DNA of 64,000 nucleotides from Trametes villosa (GCA_002964805.2 PUDQ02000001.1:7216001-7280000); one strand, 5' to 3'; positions 19,647-33,031 are shown, counted from the first letter of the stretch. The notes: generated by a model from the sequence alone, not told the origin. A program made the numbers and translations.

Positions 19647-21848
19647 ATGAACGCACAACGCTTTGTGTCGGCTGCCCTGGATGGCCATGCAGAGCACACA
19701 GAGCACATCGGGCCGGGCTCCGATCGGACTGGCGAACTGTATGTTATCGCATCGAATTCTTCCCGCCAGAACACTGACCTCCGTCCACTGGCACACTTAA
19801 GGCGACGGCTCGCGGGAGAAGCCCTATCCCACGAGAAGGAATCCCTGCGTCTCAGAACCCTACTGAATGTCCACGCGCCCATCAGCCGACTGCCGCCAGA
19901 AATCCTCTCCCTCATCTTTCTCCACTACGCCGCCGTCTTCCAAGAAGAACAGTTCACAAACTACTACATATATTCCCCTCACGACGAAGATATTGCAGCC
20001 CATAAGCAGATCTACACCTGGCACAATGTCGCGCGGGTGTGCCGCGGCTGGCGTGAGGTCGCCCTCCAATGCGCGCTGCTCTGGCGCTGCCTCGTCATCG
20101 ACGAGCGGGTCCCGGAAGGCCTCTTGAAGACGTTCCTCGAGCGGTCGCAGGGCGTCCCCCTTACCGTCATTGCCCATGGGGCTCATCAAGACAACCATTG
20201 CGACGCATGCGTGCACAGCGAAGACCCTTCACTAAACCTGCATGCGGGAGTTATGCTACTAGGGCAAATCATCGAGCGGACGGCCCAGCTCAACCTCTAC
20301 CTCCGCAACCTCCGTTACGACGTCTTCTGGCCATGCCTGATGGGATCCGGGGGGATGCTCAGGTCCTTGCACATCGAGGCGATCGGGGACGCTAGCTACG
20401 AACGACATCTCCTCTACCGCCAACCGCCTTCTGTTGTCGTCCCCAGCGTCCTCTTCACGGTGCAACAACCACCACTGCAAACGCTCTCCTTCCTCGGGAT
20501 TGGGCTGGCATGGAACAACGTGCTGTTCTGCGCCACGTTACGAAGACTCGACATCGCCAAATGTCTTGTCGTCGGAGGGACGGGGATAGCAGCGGACATG
20601 GGAGACCTTCTCAACGCCCTCCGCGGCACGCCGCACCTCGAGGAGCTCGCAATCGACTCGTACTCCTTCCCGAACTCCGATCCGCGCACCGAGTATCACC
20701 TCGTCGACCTTCCACGGTTGCGGCGACTGCGCGTGCCAAACCGTCACAATAACAGCATGAACCTCGTCGAGCATCTCCGCCTCCCGCAAGACGCGGCCAT
20801 CCATTTTGCCGGTGAGAACACTGAAACCTTCGATGTGGACGTCCTAGCCGCATATACCGCCGGTCTGCCTCGCATTCTGGACGGCATGCAGGTGTACGCA
20901 ATCTCGCACTACAGCGGTTCTTCGCACAACCACTGCAAGCTCTGGGCGAAAGCGTCGCCTTCTCAGGATCCCGCGCCGCCGCACGATGCCCTTGCTCCCA
21001 CTGCCTCTGAGGAAGCAGACCCCACCTGGGAGGCGACCGCCGCGACGCCGCCCCGGCTCCGCATCGACTGCGCCCTGGACAGCGGGGTGGTGCAAGCGCT
21101 CCTTCGCAGCCTCGACGTACAGCACATCCGCATCCTCTCGGTCGCCACGCAGCCCATCGACTACCGCCTGTGGGCGGAAATCTTCGCGCCCGCCACGCAC
21201 GTTACCACCCTCCGCGTGCAGGGACCCGGCGCGTTCGCGCTCGGGGCGGCCCTCGCGGGCTGGAAGCGACCTTCGCACATAAACCCGCCCGGCACTCACG
21301 CGCCCCACGACCACGTCGGGTTCGGCGCGCTACTCGACGACGGCGACGGAGATGGCGACGAGGACGCGCGCGTGCAGCACGGGTACACGCCGGGGCCGCC
21401 GCTCTTCCCGCGGCTGCGCAACCTGTGCATCGCGGCGATCGACTTCCCGCTGGCGGAGACAGTGCGGGGGCGCCGGTATCGGCACCGCGAGCCGTTCCTG
21501 TGGATCGACGATATGAGCGACGACGATGAAGGGGGCAACGGTGGCAACGTCGTCCGCGTCCGCGAGCCATACGGGCTCAACGTGGCGAGCGTGCTCAAGA
21601 GCCTGCGTGTGCGCACGAAGATTGGCGCGGCGGAGCTCGTGCGGCTCTCGTTCGAGCACTCCCAGTGCTGGGAGCGGGAGCGGCTCGCCCCGCTCGTGGC
21701 CGCGGTGCGCGAGGTGTGGTGGGATGGGGAGCGGCTCACGTCCGACGAGCTGGGCAAGCAGGTGATTGCGGGGCGAGGGGGTGCCTACGGGTTCTGGAGC
21801 GCGAGCAGGAGTGAATACGAGTCGTCCGACGGTGACTGGTTTGAGTAG
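19647..21848 (+). CDS. F-box protein 5 of tandem array
   Basis: Predicted 712-aa F-box protein if the intron 19739-19801 is removed. That intron is 63 bp, a multiple of three, and has no stop in frame, so unspliced RNA would give 733 aa. I favour splicing because the joined sequence then aligns with genes 4 and 6 at the same junction. The F-box region reads ISRLPPEILSLIFLHYAAV and VARVCRGWREVALQCALLW. The body is LRR-like, with a short Asp/Gly/Glu loop near DDGDGDGDEDA, and the end has SQCWERERLAPLV and VREVWWDGERL. Orientation and spacing match a head-to-tail tandem duplication. Confidence 0.85.
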   Translation: MNAQRFVSAALDGHAEHTEHIGPGSDRTGELYVIASNSSRQNTDLRPLAHLRRRLAGEALSHEKESLRLRTLLNVHAPISRLPPEILSLIFLHYAAVFQEEQFTNYYIYSPHDEDIAAHKQIYTWHNVARVCRGWREVALQCALLWRCLVIDERVPEGLLKTFLERSQGVPLTVIAHGAHQDNHCDACVHSEDPSLNLHAGVMLLGQIIERTAQLNLYLRNLRYDVFWPCLMGSGGMLRSLHIEAIGDASYERHLLYRQPPSVVVPSVLFTVQQPPLQTLSFLGIGLAWNNVLFCATLRRLDIAKCLVVGGTGIAADMGDLLNALRGTPHLEELAIDSYSFPNSDPRTEYHLVDLPRLRRLRVPNRHNNSMNLVEHLRLPQDAAIHFAGENTETFDVDVLAAYTAGLPRILDGMQVYAISHYSGSSHNHCKLWAKASPSQDPAPPHDALAPTASEEADPTWEATAATPPRLRIDCALDSGVVQALLRSLDVQHIRILSVATQPIDYRLWAEIFAPATHVTTLRVQGPGAFALGAALAGWKRPSHINPPGTHAPHDHVGFGALLDDGDGDGDEDARVQHGYTPGPPLFPRLRNLCIAAIDFPLAETVRGRRYRHREPFLWIDDMSDDDEGGNGGNVVRVREPYGLNVASVLKSLRVRTKIGAAELVRLSFEHSQCWERERLAPLVAAVREVWWDGERLTSDELGKQVIAGRGGAYGFWSASRSEYESSDGDWFE

Positions 21849-22139
21849 AGAATTTGTTGGCTATGAGCATCTGTAGGTGCGCGCATTCACAAGTAAATCA
21901 TACTGATGACAACTCGAATGTACACCATGGAGTCATCGCGAGGGTCGACTTGGGGTCGACGGCGATTCGTCGGGCGTCTAAACAGGTTCTCGTTTATGTC
22001 GATCATGTACTTCTTGCTAGGAACCACTCTGTAGCGACCGGCTCGAACCCGCACATCGTTTCTTCCTTCGACATCATCTTCACATGAACACCGCACACCC
22101 CTCAGATCTTCCCAGCGTAACGTGCACTGCAAGGCTGCG
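21849..22139. promoter_or_regulatory. Upstream block of F-box gene 6 shared with gene 5
   Basis: Carries GGCGTCTAAACAG at 21973-21985 and CGTTTCTTCCTTCGACATC at 22057-22075, the counterparts of the blocks upstream of F-box gene 5, with nearly equal spacing. Confidence 0.6.
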
Positions 22140-24289
22140 ATGAACACACAGGACTTTGTTTCGGGTGGCAGTCCCGAGAACCTCGCGGAGTATATCAGGC
22201 CCGGCTCTGAGGCCGGCGAACTGTACGCTTTTGCCTCAGGGGCATTTTACCAACCGACGCTGACTTTCTGTCCAGTGCAAAGCAGCGGCTCGCGGCAGAG
22301 GTTCTATCGCACGAGAAGGAATCCCTGCGCCTCCGAGATGCACTGAACGCGCACGCGCCGATCAACCGACTTCTACCCCCAGAGATCCTCTCGCTCATCT
22401 TCCTCCACTACGCGGCCGCCGTCCAAGAACAAAAGTTCGCGGAATTCTACCTCAGCTCCTACCGCGATGACGAAGCCGCTGCCCATAAGCAGATCTACAC
22501 TTGGCACAAGGTTGGGTGGGTGTGCCGGGCATGGCGCGAGGTTGCCCTGCAGTGCGCTTCTCTCTGGCGCTGCCTCGTCGTCGACGAGAGGGTGCCAGAA
22601 GACCTCCTGAGGTTGTTCCTTAGGCGGTCGCAGGGTGCCACGCTCACTGTCATCGCCCATGCGGTCCACCAGGACTACCACTGCGCCTCGTGCGTGCATG
22701 GCGAAGCCTCTACCAGAAATCTCGATGCAGGGGTCGAGGTGCTGGGGGAAGTCACCGAGTGGGTTACCGAGCTCAAGCTATACCTGTCCAACGTCCACTA
22801 CGACGCTATCTGGGCACGCTTGATGGGCTCTGGGAAGAGGCTTCGGACCTTGCACATCGAAGCCGTGGGCGAAGCCAGCTACGAATATCACTTGGCCCTC
22901 CGCCAACCGCCCTCTGTGGTCGTCCCTAGCGTCCTCTTCGAGGAGCACCGTCCGCCTCTGCTTTCCCTATCTTTCTGGGGAGTGGGGTTAGCGTGGAACA
23001 GCACGCTATTCTGCGCCACGCTACGAAGGCTCGACATCGCCAAGTGTCGAGTCGTCAGCGGGACGGGGATAAAAACAAACATGGGAGACCTCCTGGACGC
23101 CCTCCGCCGCACCCCCCGCCTCGAGGAACTCGCCTTCGACGAGCTCGCCCTCCCGACTCGCTCGGACCGGCACACCAGGTACGACCTCGTCGACCTTCCA
23201 CGCTTGCGGCGGCTGCGCGTGCCAAACAGACACAAGAACAGCATCACCTTGGCCGTGCATCTCCGCATCCCGCACGACGCGTGCATCCACTTTGTTGGGA
23301 AAGACACCAAAACCTTCAGCGCGGAGCTCCTCGCCGGGTACACCGCGGGGCTCCCGCGTCTCTTGGACGGCATGGAGGCCTACGCGATCTCACACCACAG
23401 CGGGTACGCACACGAACAGCTCAAGCTCTGGGCGCGGGTGCCGCCCGCCCGGGACCCCGCAGCGTCAGCCGACGCCGTCCGCTCGGAGGAGGACCCCGCG
23501 TGGGGCGCGCTCGCCGCCACGCCGCCCCGGCTCCGCTTCGACTGCACGCTGGCCAGCGGGGTGGCCGAAGCGCTCCTCCGCGGCCTCGACGCGCGGCGCA
23601 TCCGCGCCCTGTCCGTCGCCCAGGAGTCCTTCGCCGACCGCGTGTGGGCGGACGTCTTCGCGCCCGCGACGCACATCACCGCGCTCCGCGTGCAGGGCGC
23701 CGGCGCGTTCGCGCTCGGGGCCGCCCTCGCGAACTGGAAGCGACCTCCACACATGAACCCGCCTGGCACGCACGCGCCCCACGACCACGTCGGGTTCGGA
23801 GCGCTGCTCGACGACGACGACGACGACGGTGACGACGACGACGCACGCGCGCAGAACGGGTACGCGCCGGGGCCGCCGCTCTTCCCGCGTCTGCGCACGC
23901 TGCTCCTCGCGGCGGTCGACTTCCCGCTGGAGCAGACCGCGCCCGGGCGGGAATACCTGGAGCGCAAGCACTTCCTGTGGATGGCCGTGAGTCGGCGCGG
24001 CAGCGGTGACACCCCGCCGTATGGGCTCGAGGTGGCGAGCGTGCTCAAGAGCCTGCGCGTGCGCGCGCGGCGGGGCGCGGCGGAGGTCGTGCGCCTCGAG
24101 TTCGAGCGCTCGCAGTGCTGGGAGCGGGAGCGGCTTGCGCCGCTCGTGGGCGCGGTGCGCGAGGTGTGGTGGGACGGCGCGCGGCTCACGCCGGACGACC
24201 TGGGCGTGCAGGTGAAGCGCGATGCCGCCCGGTATCGGGGCGCAGGCATGGGCGAGCGCGAGTTGTCTGACGACGACTGGTCTGGCTGA
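22140..24289 (+). CDS. F-box protein 6 of tandem array
   Basis: Predicted 698-aa F-box protein from exon 22140-22222 (starting MNTQDFVSGGSPENLAEY), a 53-bp intron and exon 22276-24289. The main exon has no start codon of its own before the F-box, so the short first exon is needed. The F-box region reads INRLLPPEILSLIFLHY, one Leu longer than the paralogs, then VGWVCRAWREVALQCASLW. The LRR-like body contains an Asp-rich loop coded by a GAC run near 23812-23845. RSQCWERERLAPLV and VREVWWDGARL end the protein. It is the last member of the array; the next gene is on the other strand. Confidence 0.85.
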
Positions 24290-24439
24290 GGGACGGACAG
24301 GGAGGCCTGTTCAGGCCTCGATACGGCTGGTCGCAAGATAACCTACTAATTCGCCTGATACATACTGTATGGATACATTCATAGTCGCTTCTCGCCGTGC
24401 CGCTTCCTTTTCCTTCCCGCATCCGCCCAAGAAACGCAC

Positions 24440-25772
24440 CTACGCGCGAGGCGGCACCACAAGGGTCCGCTCCTCCCGCGCGCTCTGGTACGCGAGCTCG
24501 ATGAGCTCAATAACCTCCGCCGACTCCTCCCACTTGACCGTCTGCTCCGCCTCCCCACGGACGACCGCCGCGACGTTCTCGTACAACCCCACGTACGCGC
24601 CGCGCTCCGTCGACGGCCACACCGACGAGACGACCTTCCCGTCTGCGCCAATGTTATCGACGGTGCCCCAGATGTCCTCGGGCTCGACGCCGTACGCGGC
24701 GTCCTGCGCGATCGCGGCGGGGCTCGGGATCACCTTGAGCTGGTCCTCCTGCGGGTCGACGCCGTGCTTGAGGTACGTGCCGCGCGTGCCGCGGACGACG
24801 TAGCGGACCTGCGGGGAGCGCACGGAGAGGATGTGCCCGCGGAGGATGACCTTGAGCGACTGCGGCTGCACGCCCGAGGCGGCCTTCTGGCCGGGGTAGT
24901 GCAGGAAGATCGTGAACTATAGAAATCAGGCCGGTTAGCATTCAATCTGGTGTGCGGACGGGAAGGGGGGGGGGACTAACGCAATCGTCGACGTCCTTGC
25001 TGCCGATACCGCGGATGTTCTCGACGAAGGCGGTGATCTTCGCGGGTCGGCCGAAGAGAACGAGTGCCTGATCGATGGTGTGCGCCGCGAGATCGTAGGT
25101 CAAGCCGTTCGCCTCAAGGGCGAGGTCTTTCCAGGAGCCCTTGAGCTCGGCACGGTAGCGGTCAAACCTAAGCACCAGAATGTCAGTGCTACTCGAGCGG
25201 GGCCGAAGAGCGAAGCACGTACCTTGATTCGAACTCGTAGAGGGTGCCGAGGGACTGGGGGTGATCTGAGGGGAGGTCGAGGAGCTTGCGGAGGGTGAGA
25301 AAGTCGGAGTCCCAGCGGCGGTTTTGGAAGGGGTATAGGACGACGTTCTTGGACTTGGCGAGCGCCCCGAGCTCCTGCGCCTGGGAGAAGTGCGCGGTAA
25401 CAGGCTTGTCGACGAGCACTGTATGCATGTGTGACGTCAATCAGGGCACGAGACGCGAAGTAGAGGGGACGGACCATGCTTTCCCGCCTGCAGACTCTTC
25501 TTCGCGAGCTCGTAATGAGTCTCGCTGGGAGTGGTGATGACCACGAGTTCGACCTCGGGGTCGGCCAGGACATCGTCGATGTTGCGGTGGATGATCACGC
25601 CCTTGGCGGCCTCCTCGCCAAACCGCGCCTGCAGCTTTCCGCCGGGCCCTTGGGGGTTGCGCTCCATGACGGCATGGAGCTTGAAGAGGTTGGGGCGGGC
25701 GAGGACGAAGGGTACGTGGAAGGTGAGGCCTCCGAGGCCGACGCCGACTACGCAGGTCTTGATAGGTGCCAT
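24440..25772 (-). CDS. Gfo/Idh/MocA-family NAD(P)-dependent oxidoreductase
   Basis: Predicted 385-aa cytosolic dehydrogenase from four minus-strand exons: 25772-25475, 25418-25223, 25167-24981 and 24916-24440. The N-terminal Rossmann motif is VVGVGLGGLTFHVP, and VITTPSETHYELAKKSLQAG precedes the DKPVTAHFSQAQEL segment (Asp103-Lys104-Pro105), the EKP-type motif whose Lys is conserved in the family. The C-terminal half has the expected oxidoreductase fold features, including LAAHTIDQALVLFGRP. Family members act on sugars, inositols or bile pigments; the substrate cannot be deduced. It is divergent from the GH9 gene, which makes co-expression possible but unproven. Confidence 0.9.
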
Positions 25773-28261
<2,489 letters not shown>

Positions 28262-28571
28262 GCGGTTTTGCGGTTGCATTATGATCAGGGTGTGCGAAGA
28301 GAGACGCTAATATCGGACTCGGACTTGATGAGGCTTTCCTGCTTGTAGTTGCATATGTTGTGTGATCGGTACATTATCCTACTACTATACGCCCACATCT
28401 AGCTCATAGCTTGCTGAACAACGAATTCTTGCTATAACATGTCGTTCTACCTTACATTCCTCAAGACCAGCCTCGACGGGCTGCTGTTCAAGTACGGCCG
28501 ACGCAGCATGTTCGATCGTAATGTCAGCCTCATCTGCGAAGTCCTGGGTCTTGCTTACAGGTCCCGTCAGG
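28262..28571. other. Spacer downstream of GH9
   Basis: AT-richer spacer with no gene that I recognise. Confidence 0.4.
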
Positions 28572-29441
28572 GCACGTCAACCACGATCGACGCCAGCCCG
28601 GGCACTTGTTCGCTTCGGATCCCGCTCGCCAGCCGTCGCTCGTCAGCCTCCCTCCCCGGTATATCAACCAACCTCCGGGCTCATCCCCTCTTTCCTTCAT
28701 CCTACCACCCACCTCCCCCTTCCCCGGATGCACATCGCACCGGGTGATGCGCAGCTGCGACGTGGCCGCAAGGCCTGCGTGGCACGCGCAGCAACCGACA
28801 CTCACCATAACGGTGCGTTCTCGCTCTACTCCATCCTCCGGCTGCCGTCATATACTGATGCGTGCGACGTCGTGCAGGCGCGGTGTCGAGGTTTGAGATG
28901 TCGTGGCTTATAGACAAGTGCCCTGCAAGACAAGTATCGCAAATGCGAGCTTTGGGCCCCGCGCTGTGCCCTAACTGGGGAGGGGGGCCACCGTGGAAGC
29001 GTTGACCACCCGCCTGTGGGGTAAGTAGTCGCTGCTGCCTTCGCCGAGATTCATCATACTCACTGTCTCTTTCAGGGCTTCTGACGGTCTGCTTTCCTTC
29101 TCTCTTCCCACAGCTCAGCAAGACCGAGGACGACAAGAAGACCGGGTCGCGATGGGCGCGCGATTGATCAAGACGACGGGCGAAGGCGAGGGCCAGTGAT
29201 GGACGAAGATGACCGCGGGCGAAGACGAAGACGAAGACGACGCAAGGGCGCCCTTGCGAACGACGTGCTCAAGCTCGGGTCAAGGTCGCGGACACCCCGC
29301 CAACGCGGGCCAGGTATGCATCTAATTCCTGCCTGGGGCGTGGCAGAGGCTGGGGTATCTCTCGGGGACAGTGCAGGCCTCATCGTGGCCCCCGGGTCTA
29401 GTACCCGCCTTATGCGGGGAAGCCAACTGCGCTCAGGTAAC
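28572..29441 (+). repeat. Duplicated exon-like element, copy A
   Basis: This ~870-bp segment recurs in the same orientation at 31872-32669. The copies share a CT-rich leader with TATATCAACC, the block 28878-29020 (143 nt, only 3 differences), the block starting GGCTTCTGACGGTCTGC, and a tail ending AACTGCGCTCAGGTAAC. The stretches that differ, 28813-28877 and 29021-29075, begin GTGCG or GTAAGT and end CAG, so they look like introns. One frame joins MHIAPGDAQLRRGRKACVAR to FEMSWLIDKCPARQVSQMRA and stops within the conserved block; conservation continues beyond that stop. It may be a spliced non-coding RNA, a small-protein gene or a degraded gene. Copy A has a GAAGAC-repeat insertion near 29218-29245. 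I do not recognise the family. Confidence 0.55.
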
Positions 29442-29545
29442 TTGTTCATTCTTGGCCTCGCCTATGACTCTGTACATATATCTATATATTGTACATCGGT
29501 ATCAGCAGTGAGCGCATTGGGAGATTGTGCAGTAGATACTACAAT

Positions 29546-31144
29546 TCATGTCGCTCGAATCTCCGCCCTTGTTGCCCGAGTGTGCTTGTCCTGATATTCC
29601 GAGTTCTCCCAGAACTTGATGTCTACTTCTACGCTCTCGAGGCATTCGGACGCCTGCAAGAACCGGCGCGCCACTCCATCGACCGAAAGGTCCCGCATAT
29701 ACAGCTCCGTGGCGCATAGCGGAGGGGGCGCTCTGTGTTTCCGAGGCCGAGGCGCTCCGCCGGCATCGTCCCCTTCGTCTGGGTCAGACGCAGACCCGTA
29801 TGTGGAGCAAACGGATGAGGAGCAAGAATCGTAGCACATGTCCAGTTTCTCGAGTCGCACGGTCAGTGCGAGGGAGCGCAAGTGCAGAAGCGGCACCGCG
29901 GCGGCTAGCGCGTCCTGCCGCGTACGGTGGTCAGCATCTGAGTTGGTGAATCGCGCGGTATGGGGCGCACCAGGAACGAGGAGAAAGCTAGCTCGTGGGG
30001 CAAGTAGATTATGACGCTGATGGAGAGCGCGCGGAGGTCGCTCAGTGCCGGATCGCACAGGTGCTCGAGCAGCCAGTGGCTGTCGCAACGATCGAGCATG
30101 CTGTACTTGAGGCCGAGGTCGAGCGCAGCCGGGCGTGCGTCCGCGAAGACGGCCGGTAGGAAGCGTAGCTCATCGATACTCAGAGTCAACTCGAGTCGCC
30201 GGATGTGACACGGGGCTCCGACGAGGTAGAGGTCAAGGGCACCGCCACTGAACGTGTTGAGCTCCTTCCACACGCCACGCGCTAGGTGCGCTTGACGGTT
30301 GCTTTCCCGCTTCTCGAGGTAGATTTCGAGGGAATCCTCCGCGACGTTGATGAAGTGCCACTCGAGCGTGGAGACTGCCAGATGCGCGAGATTGGGGTAG
30401 GACTGCCCAAGGAACGGTGAGTGGACAGTGGACGCCGGAGACGGTAAGCGACGCCATGTTGGGGTAGACGGGGCATGCGGGAGGACGCTCGAGGTATTCT
30501 CGCCAAGAGTCGAGCGTCACGCTCTTAAGGGTATGCTGGGCGTTCTTGAGCAGCTGAACCGGATGGATCCGCTTGGAGGTTTCCTCGTCGGACTCGTCGA
30601 GAAGGTGGCTAAAGCGCGTCCGCCTTAAAGATACAGTCTCGAGAGGCCATTGCATCTCCTCCAGCATCTTGCAGGTTTGCAGGTGCGCCCCGGAGATGTT
30701 AACGTGCTTCACGCTCGGCAGTGAGGCGAACGCAGGGCCGAGGTCGGGATGAGAGCCGAGGATCTCCTCGGTGGGGGTCAACTGGAGGGTCTCGAGGTTG
30801 GTCGCCTTCCTCACCACGGAGGCGAGTGCCATGGCAGTCCTGGACTTTATGCTGTAGTTCATACAGATCTCGAGCCCAGTCAGGAACGTCCAACGCCTCC
30901 CGTTGTCCGGGCTCATGAAGCGCAGGAACAGGCCGATTTCTGAGTGGGAGCTTAGCCTGACGCCATTCCCGTCAAGCGCGTACCGCGCGGCGGAATGGTA
31001 AGCCGCCTTGCAGGTCCGTAGAATCCGTGAGAGTGTATCTAGGTCGCAGAAGGCCGCTACGACGAGTAAAATGTCGAGATTCAATGCTGTTGTCCGAGGC
31101 GGCTGCCAGAGCGTGAGGGACGTTGATAGATTATGAGCTTGCAT
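29546..31144 (-). CDS. F-box/LRR-like protein, unrelated to the array
   Basis: Predicted 491-aa protein from minus-strand exons 31144-30470, 30402-29971 and 29914-29546. The start resembles a fungal F-box domain: LNLDILLVVAAFCDLDTLSR and CKAAYHSAARYAL. Leucine-rich repeats of the type found in polypore F-box proteins follow, such as LETLQLTP, YPNLAHLAVSTLEWHF and LRSLALTVRLEKL. The second intron (56 bp, GCTGACC branch site) is solid. The first (67 bp, donor GTCTAC) is less certain: its sequence reads as coding, YPNMASLTVSGVHC, and removing it cures a frame change. A one-base frameshift in a real exon is the alternative. The gene sits alone between the two copies of the duplicated element. Confidence 0.65.
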
Positions 31145-31871
31145 TGATAGCGGTGCGAATAATTGACTTTGTATCTCACCATCTGTAATGCCACAGTAGA
31201 GTGTGGATCAATGTACACCCCAGGGTCCTCGAGCGTTCAACAAAAGGATAAGGGCCTGCTGAGGTGAACGTTCGTGCGGACAGAAAGGCATCCGCAGGCA
31301 TCGCCGACCGCGTCAGACGCTCAGCCAGATGCCGACACGGGAAAAGCCGACGGGCGTCTGGGTACTTAGTACAAGTCCGTGTTCTCGGATCCCAACGCCT
31401 CACCGCACTGGGACGAGGGTTGTCTGATTCATGCTTTTTCCAAAGACCTCCTGCGGTATCGTCCTACTTGCGCGGGGGAACTTTCCCCCCGGTACTGAGC
31501 TGAGCAGTTCGCGTTGTGCGGCTCTTCAGCAGTCTAGTTATGCACCTGGCAGCGTTAGACGATGCGCGGCGGTCTCAAACCCGCACGTTCTCCAGATGCG
31601 AGAGTCGAGGAAATCCCTCTTTCTCCACAAGTTTTAATCCCACCGACCAGCTCAATTTAGCACGATGAGTTACTGAGACCTTTGACTATAATAGGTGCTT
31701 CAATGCGAAAGAGCGTCACCACATACGCCCTTTAATCAACCACGGATCGTGTCGTCTACCTCGCAACTTCGGCCGCCTTCCTCGATCACAGGCACTCTCT
31801 GAGCTCTGTTCGGATGCCCTCGATCGTCATGTCAGCCCGCGCAGAGTTGATCGTGTTCTAGGCGTCGCCGG
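31145..31871. other. Spacer between F-box gene and element copy B
   Basis: I recognise no gene here; it should contain the promoter of the minus-strand F-box gene. Confidence 0.4.
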
Positions 31872-32669
31872 AAAGTCAACCAATGTCGGCCGCGCCTGTT
31901 CGCTTCGGCACCCGCCCACCCGCCCGCCGCTCGTCAGCCTCCCTCCCCGGTATATCAACCAACCTCCCGTCCCATCCCCTCTTTCCTTCATCCTACCACC
32001 CCACCTCCCCTTCCCCGACTGCACATCGCACCGGGTGATGCGCAGCTGCGACGTGGCCGCAAGGCCTGCGTGGCACGCGCAGCAACCGACACCCGCCATA
32101 ATGGTACGTCCTCCGAAGTCCTCCCCGCCCTCCAGTACTGATGTGTGTAGCGTGCTGCAGGCGCGGTGTCGCGGTTTGAGATGTCGTGGCTTATAGACAA
32201 GTGCCCTGCAAGACAAGTATCGCAAATGCGAGCTTTGGGCCCCGCGCTGTGCCCTAACCGGGGAGGGGGGGCACCGTGGAAGCGTTGACCACCCGCCTGT
32301 GGGGTAAGTTGCGGCTGCTTCCGTCAATTCTCCTCAGGCTGACCACCCCCTTCAGGGCTTCTGACGGTCTGCTTTCCTTCTCTCCTTCCACAGCTCAGCA
32401 AGACCGAGGACGACAGGAAGACCGGGTCGCGATGGACGCGCGATGGATCAAGACCACGGGCGAAGGCGAGGGCCGGCGATGGACGAAGACGAGGACGTGC
32501 TCAAGCTCGGGTCAAGGTCGCGGACACTCCGCCAACGCGGGCCAGGTATGTAATTCCTGCTTGGGGCGTGGCAGAGGCTGGGGTATCTCTCGGGGCTAGC
32601 GCAGGCCTCATCGTGGCCCCCGGGTCTAGTACCCGCCTTATGCGGGGAAGCCAACTGCGCTCAGGTAAC
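31872..32669 (+). repeat. Duplicated exon-like element, copy B
   Basis: Second copy of the element at 28572-29441. Intron-like divergent parts are 32104-32160 (GTACGT...CTGCAG) and 32304-32355 (GTAAGT...TTCAG, with a GCTGACC branch-like site). The intervening block 32161-32303 has exactly the same 143-nt length as in copy A. The ATG that begins MHIAPGD in copy A is CTG here, and copy B lacks the 72-bp repeat insertion of copy A. The downstream part, including the GGGTCTAGTACCCGCC stretch, is almost identical. Confidence 0.55.
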
Positions 32670-33031
32670 ACCTCTATCCGAAGTTACTATTACTACGCAC
32701 ACATCTCCGTACGTACGTGCGACGGTAGCTGTCGACGCCGGACGCTCAATCTGCACGCTACGATAGCACATCATGTACTATGTAGAACCTCGAAAAATCG
32801 CCTAATTACGGGCACATTTTGAGCATGTCAAACAGAGATTCCACGGTTTGCGTCCGTGGTCTGTGGCTCTGTGTGCTTCGTACAGCACGTTCTGAAAGCT
32901 CAAGCTTTCCCCTTCTCTCTCTCTCCGCCACATCCTCCGTCCCGGCCTGTCGCTCTCCCACAAGTACGACTTGAGCGTGTTATGAAGTAACCAAGCTTGG
33001 ATGTGATACATTGACCCGGAAAATGATACAT
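32670..33031. other. Spacer downstream of MET10
   Basis: No gene seen; it should carry the MET10 3' end. Confidence 0.4.

Noticed and set aside
22041..22065. GCTCGAACCCGC, like the complement of a tRNA T-arm
   Set aside because: The flanks do not pair into a T-stem and no acceptor or anticodon stem can be found.
28741..28830. Resemblance of RRGRKACVAR to the start of a Zn2Cys6 transcription factor domain
   Set aside because: The expected CxxC and the following cysteines are absent in every frame. A decayed copy is possible but cannot be shown.
28961..28990. CCCTAAC in the conserved block of the duplicated element, like a telomerase RNA template
   Set aside because: Only CCCTAACT in copy A and CCCTAACC in copy B, shorter than the 1.5 repeats expected of a template, and the two copies differ there.
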